Positions 32,010 to 37,858 of a stretch of 47,604 nucleotides of DNA are shown here, piece after piece (the stretch's first letter is position 1; every line of letters begins with the position of its first letter). The notes under the pieces are model-generated. The model was not told where the DNA came from, did no database searches, and saw nothing but the letters and a program-made list of their open reading frames with translations. This DNA is from Gemmatimonadaceae bacterium (GTDB taxonomy: Bacteria > Gemmatimonadota > Gemmatimonadetes > Gemmatimonadales > Gemmatimonadaceae), in NCBI GenBank assembly GCA_035633115.1, contig DASQFN010000023.1, positions 1 through 47,604 of the forward strand, given 5' to 3'. A program made the position numbers and the translations under genes.

Positions 32010-32737
32010 TACGGCGTTTCCGTAACCGCCAGCATCTGCGACTCTGTGAGACCTCGCGCTTTCAAAACTTTGCTCGGGTACGTGTGGCAGTTCTTCGTAT
32101 TCCTGCCTTTTACGCAGCCGTTGTAGGCGAGCAAAGCGCGGTTCAGGTTCTTCGTCTTCTTGATCGTCTGCGCCAGTACGCTCACACCGTGACAGATGTT
32201 CGACTCGATGTTGAACAGATCCTTCGACGGGCAGCCCCAGTTGCCGCTGTGGAACGGCATCACCTGCATCAGGCCGCGCGCGCCGACGTTGCTCTTCGCC
32301 CTCGGGTCGAGCTTCGCGTCCTCGACGAGCATCACGCCGACGAGAAGCACCGGGTCGATGTTTTTCCTCCGGCCCTCGACGACGAGAGCGTCCGCAATGC
32401 GATCGGCGACCTCGCCGTTCTTGGTGTAGCGCCGCAGCACCTGACCGATCCGGAATGCTTCCTGGGTAGGCGTCTGCGCCTGGATCAATGCGCCCGGAAG
32501 CTTGAGCAGCTCAGCGGGTCGCGTGTACTTCGGATGCTCCTGGTTCAACGTCCAGACCGTGCCGGCAACGAGCAGAGCGGAAGGAGCCGCGACGTTTGCA
32601 ATCGCGCTCAGATACTTCTTCCAGCGGGGCTGATACAGGGTCTCTACCTGCCTTCGGTCCCTGACTGGCTTCAACTTGCTCTGAGTGACTGGCTTCAACT
32701 TGCTCTCCCGTGGACGCGTTGATCGAAATGAGGTCAT
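32009..32737 (-). CDS. Membrane-anchored SLT-type lytic transglycosylase-like protein 1
   Basis: A 242-residue protein: charged N-terminus, one membrane helix (about 50-65), and an SLT domain (about 110-225). The core reads V-E139-D-A-K-L-D-P-R-A, then G-A-R-G-L-M-Q-V-M-P, then A-L-L-A-Y-N-G; E139 would be the catalytic Glu, but it is one residue further from the Pro than in the usual E-S-x-x-x-P pattern. Four cysteines (C169, C182, C208, C217) are conserved in the paralogue, suggesting two periplasmic disulfides. The start ATG 32737 overlaps the xre stop by 4 nt (ATGA), so it is translationally coupled to xre; an upstream in-frame start inside xre is rejected. It probably cleaves peptidoglycan. 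Confidence 0.85.
   Translation of the reverse strand: MTSFRSTRPRESKLKPVTQSKLKPVRDRRQVETLYQPRWKKYLSAIANVAAPSALLVAGTVWTLNQEHPKYTRPAELLKLPGALIQAQTPTQEAFRIGQVLRRYTKNGEVADRIADALVVEGRRKNIDPVLLVGVMLVEDAKLDPRAKSNVGARGLMQVMPFHSGNWGCPSKDLFNIESNICHGVSVLAQTIKKTKNLNRALLAYNGCVKGRNTKNCHTYPSKVLKARGLTESQMLAVTETP
32662..32709. repeat. 24-bp in-frame tandem duplication in SLT gene 1
   Basis: Two copies of a 24-bp unit (starting TGACTGGCTTCAACTTGCTC) at 32662 and 32686, differing only in the last 2-3 bases. They encode two copies of K-L-K-P-V in the cytoplasmic N-terminal tail. Confidence 0.85.
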
Positions 32738-33336
32738 GCCGCAGGTACCAGAAAGCCACCCTTGCCGTCCGAGAACGCTCTGCCTAGGCGGTCGGCGAAG
32801 CGCTCGAGAGCTACGAAGTCCTTTTCCCAGACCTGATACTCGGCCGCCGTTGTGGGCGACCTGTGACCGGGAGTGCCGGTCGATTCCACACGCTTCAGCT
32901 GCTTTCTCTCTCTCACGAGCTCTGCCCCTCTTGACTCGGCGAAGCTCCACATGCGTCTGCCGATCTGCGAATTCGTCAGCGGACACTCGGGATAGCGCTC
33001 CCTTATGTACCGTATGAAGTACTCGTTATCGACTACGCGACGACCTGGAGTAGCGGACTCGGCCGATTCAGCCGATGCAGCCGTACCTTCGTCATCCCGA
33101 ACGTCGAGTGTCACGCGCAGCTCGGCACCGAGAACGGTGGCGATCTGACGGAGCAAATCGAGCGAGACGTTGTAATGCTCGTCGTGCTCGATGTTTCGTA
33201 TCGTGGACGCGGACACGGGCACCGAGAGCTGAGCGGCCACGTCTTCTCGCCTCAGGCCCCTCAGCTTGCGGAGCCGTTCGAGATCGTGGCCTATCCAGTC
33301 TGATACACGTATCCCGTCAATAGCGTTAACGGTCAA
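32734..33336 (-). CDS. XRE-family transcriptional regulator
   Basis: A 200-residue protein with an HTH_XRE domain at about 14-75: L-E-R-L-R-K-L-R-G-L-R-R-E-D-V-A-A-Q-L (first helices) and S-A-S-T-I-R-N-I-E-H-D (recognition helix). A middle Ala/Ser/Glu-rich linker (about 83-95) leads to a C-terminal region (about 97-195) that I do not recognise, containing Y-I-R-E-R-Y-P-E and F-V-A-L-E-R-F-A-D-R. TTG 33336 is the best start I can see, without a Shine-Dalgarno, so the first residues are uncertain. The stop overlaps SLT gene 1. It probably regulates its own operon, which includes a wall hydrolase. Confidence 0.8.
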   Translation of the reverse strand: MTVNAIDGIRVSDWIGHDLERLRKLRGLRREDVAAQLSVPVSASTIRNIEHDEHYNVSLDLLRQIATVLGAELRVTLDVRDDEGTAASAESAESATPGRRVVDNEYFIRYIRERYPECPLTNSQIGRRMWSFAESRGAELVRERKQLKRVESTGTPGHRSPTTAAEYQVWEKDFVALERFADRLGRAFSDGKGGFLVPAA

Positions 33337-33443
33337 CGTATAAGGGTAACCCGGCTGAGCCCTTGGGACAAGGGAATGAGGCCCGAAGGCAGTCGTACCC
33401 GAAAGTCATGCCGGGGCCAGAAGAGCATCTTTGTGACCTTTGA

Positions 33444-33474
33444 CTCCTTGCCACTCAGGCACGGAGCTTTTTCT
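33444..33474 (+). terminator. Orphan plus-strand intrinsic terminator
   Basis: CTCCTTGCC (33444-33452) pairs with GGCACGGAG (33458-33466) with one mismatch across the loop ACTCA, followed by CTTTTTCT. The U-run is on the plus strand, yet both neighbouring genes (xre and SLT gene 2) are on the minus strand and no plus-strand CDS lies upstream. It implies a non-coding plus-strand transcript. Confidence 0.65.
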
Positions 33475-33478
33475 CCCT

Positions 33479-34219
33479 CTACTCGGTTCCATCTCCTGTA
33501 AAAGGCACGCTCAACATTTGTGATGCCGCCTGGTCGGCGAACTTGAGGACCTTTCCCGAATAAGTGTGGCAGTGAGGCGTGTTGGTGCCCCGAACGCACC
33601 CGTTATAGCGCAGTAGCGCCTTCTGCAAGGTGGGCGTCTTCTTGATGTACTGCTGCAGGATGCTGGTCCCATAGCAGATGTTCGAGGCGATGTCCACCAG
33701 ATCATTCGACGGGCAATCCTTCCATTTCCCGCGATGGAATGGCATCACCTGCATGAGCCCGCGGGCGCTGACGTTGCTGCTCGCTCTCGGATCGAGCTTC
33801 GCGTTCTCCGTGAGAAGAACCCCGATTAGCAGCGCCGGGTCGAGATCCCTTTTCGCTCCCTCTCTTACCAGCGCTTCAGCGATCTTGTTTGCCCGGACGG
33901 TGTCCTTTGTGTATCTGCGGAGCACGTGTGAGACCCGGAACGCCTGCTCGCCCAGCGGACGAGGAGCGGTGACGAGTGCAACCGGCAGCTGCAGGAGATC
34001 GCCAGCTTTGACGTATTTCGGGCGCTGCTGATTGAGAGTCCAGATGGTGCCCGCGGCGAGGAGAATGCTTGCCGCCACGCCGTGGATTATTGCCCTGGCG
34101 ATTACCCACGCCCGACTCTGCGGACGCTCGTCGCTCCGCCTCCGAACGTTGGTGTACACGTTCCCTTGGGAGTGCCGTCTGTCGAGCCCTGCCAGTTCCT
34201 GAGGGTCGGGCCCTGTCAT
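33479..34219 (-). CDS. Membrane-anchored SLT-type lytic transglycosylase-like protein 2
   Basis: A 246-residue paralogue of SLT protein 1: membrane helix (about 40-57), then the shared stretch T-I-W-T-L-N-Q-Q-R-P-K-Y, and an SLT domain with T-E-N-A-K-L-D-P-R-A, S-A-R-G-L-M-Q-V-M-P-F-H and L-R-Y-N-G-C-V. The same four cysteines are kept (D-C-P-S, I-C-Y-G, N-G-C-V, H-C-H-T-Y). ATG 34219 is preferred because GGAG lies 8 nt upstream; ATGs at 34243 and 34267 are in frame but lack a ribosome-binding site. It has no XRE partner directly ahead; it lies upstream of xre on the same strand, separated by 142 nt. Confidence 0.85.
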   Translation of the reverse strand: MTGPDPQELAGLDRRHSQGNVYTNVRRRSDERPQSRAWVIARAIIHGVAASILLAAGTIWTLNQQRPKYVKAGDLLQLPVALVTAPRPLGEQAFRVSHVLRRYTKDTVRANKIAEALVREGAKRDLDPALLIGVLLTENAKLDPRASSNVSARGLMQVMPFHRGKWKDCPSNDLVDIASNICYGTSILQQYIKKTPTLQKALLRYNGCVRGTNTPHCHTYSGKVLKFADQAASQMLSVPFTGDGTE

Positions 34220-34382
34220 CGGCGGCTCTCCGTAGGTGGACATATGACTTTCTGATGCACCCAACATGCCAGTCCAGGGTACGCTGCTTGCGCTTGCACC
34301 ACGCGCGAAAACTCCCAGGGGGCGGGTAGCTTGCAGGCCTCGGTTCCTGTTTTCTTACCCTTAAGATGAACACGAAGCCTCA

Positions 34383-35189
34383 ATGAAGGAATCAGAGGGA
34401 CTTTACCGCGGCTTTCGTTTCCTGAAACGGCTGCTGATTGGCGTCGTCGTCGTGCTCGTTGGAATGGGCGTTGTCGGCTACACGCTTTTCATGCGCCGTG
34501 TGGATGCCCGGGGCGCGTGGTCGGCCGCGTCGCGGGAAGTTTCCGGGGGAATGCTTCACTACGGTGAGCGCGTCGAGCGCTGGGTCAAAGCGTTCCAGCG
34601 ACGGCCCACCGATTATTATCGCGCGTCGAACGGCTTGCTGGTTGCAACCAACGATCGCGTAATTTTTGTCGGCGTCGCACCAGCCGACAAACTCGAGAGC
34701 GAAGACGCGCCGCAGAAGATCGTCCATTACGAGTACCCCAACGACACGCTGCTGACGCTGGAGCTGTTGCGCGTCTATGGCATGACCGCTCAGGGTGTCA
34801 GGATCTCATATCCCGGTCTTCCAACTAATACGATAGCGGCCACGCGAGGTGAGGAAAAAGCGTTCTCCGACCTCGTCAGTTACGTCAACGGGAAGTTGCT
34901 TGCCGATCGTGAAGCCGCGCGTCGCGAGCGAAAGCTTCGGGCGGACATTGCAGCGCTGATAAACCAGCCCATCTACTACACGGTCCGTCGCGGCGATGCC
35001 CTGTTCTCGATCGCCAGACGATTCGACGCCACACCCGAGCAGATCCGCGCCTGGAACAACATCGTTGGCGACAGGGTGCGGATTGGAGACAAGCTGATAG
35101 TCAAGCCCGAAGGCCCGCGGCAGACACCGCCGCCACCGGCGCCCCCACCTGTCAGACCTGCAGCCGGTACCCCGCCTTCCAAACGGTGA
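34383..35189 (+). CDS. Membrane-anchored LysM-domain protein
   Basis: A 268-residue protein: cytoplasmic 1-15, membrane helix (about 17-36), a periplasmic domain of unknown type (about 45-175), a basic coiled-looking stretch (175-190), one LysM module (about 198-242: Y-Y-T-V-R-R-G-D-A-L-F-S-I-A through G-D-K-L-I-V-K-P) and a Pro-rich tail. LysM binds peptidoglycan glycan strands. The 3' end overlaps the convergent response-regulator gene by 38 nt. The start is ATG 34383; a six-codon open frame (ATG 34366) ends on a TGA that overlaps this ATG, so reinitiation is possible. Confidence 0.85.
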   Translation: MKESEGLYRGFRFLKRLLIGVVVVLVGMGVVGYTLFMRRVDARGAWSAASREVSGGMLHYGERVERWVKAFQRRPTDYYRASNGLLVATNDRVIFVGVAPADKLESEDAPQKIVHYEYPNDTLLTLELLRVYGMTAQGVRISYPGLPTNTIAATRGEEKAFSDLVSYVNGKLLADREAARRERKLRADIAALINQPIYYTVRRGDALFSIARRFDATPEQIRAWNNIVGDRVRIGDKLIVKPEGPRQTPPPPAPPPVRPAAGTPPSKR

Positions 35190-35844
35190 GAATGTGCCGC
35201 GGTGTCGCGGGATCGTCCTCGAGCTTGCGTCTGAGCTCCGCGATATGAATGTCGACGGTCCGCGTCATAACCTCCGCCTGATGACCCCACACCTCCTTCA
35301 GCAGATCGATGCGAGACGCCACGGCGCCTCGCCTTCTCACAAGCGCCAGCAGGAGGTCGAATTCCTTCGGCGTGAGCGAAACGCCGGAATCGCCTTTGGT
35401 AACGGATCGCGCGGGAACGTTGATCGTGACTGCATCGAAGCTCTCGACATCCGGCTTGTCATCGTCGCGGTGGTCGCCCCCGCGCGCACGGCGGAGAATC
35501 GCCTGCACCCGAGCGAGAAGCTCCGAGAGGCCGAAGGGCTTCGTCACGTAATCGTCCGCGCCGAGCCGGAATCCAACGACCTTGTCGGCCTCTTCACTGC
35601 GCGCCGTGAGTATCAGCACGGGTACATCGCTCCCGGCTTCGCGAAGCTGGCGCAGCAGTGAATATCCATCGATGCCCGGGAGCATGAGGTCGAGCACGAT
35701 CAGATCTGCTCCGCAGGAGCGTGCAAGCGCGAGCCCGCGCGTGCCGTCCTCGGCGGCTTCAACCTCGTAGCCTTCTGACTCGAGGCTTCGCGTCAGACCA
35801 AACGCGAGATTGGCGTTGTCTTCGATGACCAGAACCTTTGTCAT
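35152..35844 (-). CDS. Two-component response regulator, OmpR/PhoB family
   Basis: The 230-residue protein has a receiver domain (1-115; acidic pocket D8/D9 region, phospho-acceptor D52 in V-L-D-L-M-L-P, T80, K102) and a C-terminal winged-helix DNA-binding domain (about 130-228: L-T-P-K-E-F-D-L-L, V-W-G-H, R-T-V-D-I-H-I-A-E-L-R-R-K-L). ATG 35844 overlaps the kinase stop by 4 nt, so kinase and regulator are translationally coupled, kinase first. Its 3' end overlaps the convergent LysM gene by 38 nt. Target genes are unknown. Confidence 0.95.
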   Translation of the reverse strand: MTKVLVIEDNANLAFGLTRSLESEGYEVEAAEDGTRGLALARSCGADLIVLDLMLPGIDGYSLLRQLREAGSDVPVLILTARSEEADKVVGFRLGADDYVTKPFGLSELLARVQAILRRARGGDHRDDDKPDVESFDAVTINVPARSVTKGDSGVSLTPKEFDLLLALVRRRGAVASRIDLLKEVWGHQAEVMTRTVDIHIAELRRKLEDDPATPRHILTVWKAGYRLQV

Positions 35845-37628
35845 GCTGCCGGGCCTCCCCCTCCCCCTCCCCCTCCACCGCCGCCCGCCGCCGCACGACG
35901 CAGCGGAACTTCCGCTGAAGCTGCAGGCGGCTCGTCACCGCGGGGGAATTCCACGACGAATCGCGCTCCCCCACCCTGCGCATCCTCGACCCACGCGCGC
36001 CCTCCGTGAAGAAGCACCAGCTCGCGTACAATCGAGAGCCCGATGCCGCTTCCACCAACGGCAGCGGCCGACTCCCTCGCGAGACGGTAGTAGGGCTCCC
36101 AGATATGCTCGCGCTCGGCCCGTGGCACGCCGGGACCACCGTCTTCGACTGCAACTGCAACCGATGCGGTGGTGCCGGTGAGCGAGACTGTCACCGTCTG
36201 ACCGAGCGGTCCGTATTTCACCGCGTTGTCGAGAAGATTGAGTACGATCTGACGAAGTGCGCGTGGATCGACGCGAGCGATGAGGCCGCGCTCGATGTTC
36301 GACCTGATCTTCGCGCGACGCGCTCGCGCGAGCGGTGCGAACGCGTTCACGGCTGCCTCTATCTCGCGATCCATCGCAACGGCTTCCGCGGCCACCATCC
36401 CGCGGCCGTGCTCCGAGCGTGAGAAGGCGAGGACATTTTCCACGAGATATGTGAGGCGCTGCGCTTCCTCGTCGATAATGCCAATGGAGCGGTCGCGCTC
36501 CTGCTCGGACCGTAGCTGACCGTTGCGAAGAAGCTCCGCAAAGAGACGGATCTGTGCCAATGGTGTGCGGAGCTCGTGCGAGACGCCCGACACGAAATCA
36601 ACGCGAAGCTGCGCGAGCTGCTGCTGGCGCCGAAGCTGAAGCAGCGCGGCGATAACCAGTCCGACGGTCAGCGCGAACAGGCCCGCAAGCATCGGGAGCC
36701 GCGAGCGCGGAAGACCGCCGACGACGAGGCGCGGCGCAATATCCGAGCGCAGCGAGACGCCGAGCTTCATGTGTCCGAAACGCTCGTCGAGTGAGTCTAC
36801 GACTGTGATTGCGGAGGGAAATGCGCCCCTCGCGGAACGGAACACGACGCCGGCCTGAGGTGCCGCCGCAGTGACCGCGAGCATCGAGTCACGCGCGATA
36901 CCACGAACCAGCGAAGGAGGAAGGAGCGGGGTGCGGTCCAGGACCTGGCGAAACACCGGCTCAACGAAGGCGTTGGCGTCGGTCTCGAGACCATATGTAA
37001 CGAGCGGCAAGCCGTCCTTGTCTCGCGAGACGACGTAGCAGACAATCCGCAGACGGCCGTCGACGCGGTCGATGCTCGCCACGTACGAATCGTTCGTGAT
37101 CACGATGCCGAGCCGCCGCGCCGGATTGCGCCCGGCGGATCCGAAGGCCTGCGTGCGCACTTCCGGAATTTCGAACCGCCGGGGATAGCTGGCGACAGTG
37201 TCCCTGACCCAGCGCAGAACCGCGTCGGAAGGCTGTTCGCCCGCGACGGTCATCGCGCTGTCGCGCCAGTCGAAGCGGAAATAAAAGCGGACGCCCTCGA
37301 GATACTTCGCGGGCACATACGGCTGCCTCGACGCAGCCATGAAGTCCGCCGGCGACGGCCAGCTTTCCGGAGCGTCGGGGTTCACGCGCGTGAGCGGAAC
37401 GATGAACGTCGAGATCATCGCGCTGAGCAGCTCCTGTGACGCCTGCTGGTTGAGCTGCCACATAGCGAACGATGCGTAGTCGTGCAGCGCACGCTCGGCT
37501 GCTCTCCGGTGCGACCGCTCGGCGTTTGCCGCCTGGTATGCGAGCACGGCCGTCAGAACCAGCGCAATGCCGAGGAGGGCGACGAGCAGCCTGGAGCGCG
37601 GCCGGCTTCCGCCATTTCCGCGCTTCAT
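35841..37628 (-). CDS. Sensor histidine kinase
   Basis: A 595-residue membrane kinase: TM1 (about 13-33), a large periplasmic sensor region (about 35-308) with no clear domain match, TM2 (about 311-332), HisKA (about 340-405; H351 in G-V-S-H-E-L-R-T-P-L) and HATPase_c (about 450-570; N box L-L-D-N-A-V-K-Y, G1 D-G-G-P-G-V, G2 G-G-S-G-I-G-L-S). The C-terminus is odd: a run of eleven glycines before P-A-A, encoded by a CTCCCC-type hexanucleotide repeat. ATG 37628 is preferred over the in-frame ATG 37652 because GGAGG lies upstream of it. Overlaps the regulator by 4 nt. Confidence 0.93.
   Translation of the reverse strand: MKRGNGGSRPRSRLLVALLGIALVLTAVLAYQAANAERSHRRAAERALHDYASFAMWQLNQQASQELLSAMISTFIVPLTRVNPDAPESWPSPADFMAASRQPYVPAKYLEGVRFYFRFDWRDSAMTVAGEQPSDAVLRWVRDTVASYPRRFEIPEVRTQAFGSAGRNPARRLGIVITNDSYVASIDRVDGRLRIVCYVVSRDKDGLPLVTYGLETDANAFVEPVFRQVLDRTPLLPPSLVRGIARDSMLAVTAAAPQAGVVFRSARGAFPSAITVVDSLDERFGHMKLGVSLRSDIAPRLVVGGLPRSRLPMLAGLFALTVGLVIAALLQLRRQQQLAQLRVDFVSGVSHELRTPLAQIRLFAELLRNGQLRSEQERDRSIGIIDEEAQRLTYLVENVLAFSRSEHGRGMVAAEAVAMDREIEAAVNAFAPLARARRAKIRSNIERGLIARVDPRALRQIVLNLLDNAVKYGPLGQTVTVSLTGTTASVAVAVEDGGPGVPRAEREHIWEPYYRLARESAAAVGGSGIGLSIVRELVLLHGGRAWVEDAQGGGARFVVEFPRGDEPPAASAEVPLRRAAAGGGGGGGGGGGPAA
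35854..35876. repeat. Hexanucleotide CTCCCC tract at the kinase 3' end
   Basis: T occurs exactly every sixth base (35856, 35862, 35868, 35874) in an otherwise pure C tract. On the minus strand it encodes glycine codons of the kinase tail, a few bases before the coupled start of the regulator gene. It is prone to replication slippage. Confidence 0.85.
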
Positions 37629-37721
37629 TCGCTCGCGCCCTCCGGGCAGCATCGGGTCACGCTGATTGGTGTCGCCCTACCTGAGCTTCTTTCCTTCTGT
37701 GTCCCACACCTCGACCGTCCC

Positions 37722-37736
37722 CTGGGTTGGACCCAG
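37722..37736. promoter_or_regulatory. Inverted repeat at the presumed transcription start of the kinase-regulator operon
   Basis: CTGGGT (37722-37727) and ACCCAG (37731-37736) are perfect complements around TGG. The site directly follows the candidate -10 box on the minus strand, where a repressor or response regulator could bind. Confidence 0.4.
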
Positions 37737-37765
37737 AATATATGTATGCGTTACGGTGCTGTGAC
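37737..37765 (-). promoter_or_regulatory. Candidate sigma-70-type promoter for the kinase-regulator operon
   Basis: On the minus strand: GTCACA (37765-37760), a 17-nt spacer, then TATATT (37742-37737). The -35 matches TTGACA at four of six positions and the -10 matches TATAAT at five. It lies 109 nt upstream of the kinase start codon. Prediction by eye only. Confidence 0.4.
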
Positions 37766-37858
37766 CGGCGAAGGTCTCAGGTTGCGGTAAGGAAGCTGTA
37801 AGCTTTGTAACTGGGCAGCTGCCTCGGTGGGTGAACTCAAATGATGCCGTGGACGATC

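Noticed and set aside
31466-32722. Plus-strand open frame of 418 codons opposite DMT and SLT genes
   Set aside because: Crosses two well-supported minus-strand genes and the tandem repeat; rich in R, H, Q as antisense frames are; no domain seen.
32734-34219. XRE plus SLT pair considered as phage lysis or toxin-antitoxin module
   Set aside because: No holin, integrase or other phage gene is near, the SLT proteins are anchored and paralogous, and no toxin fold is recognised.
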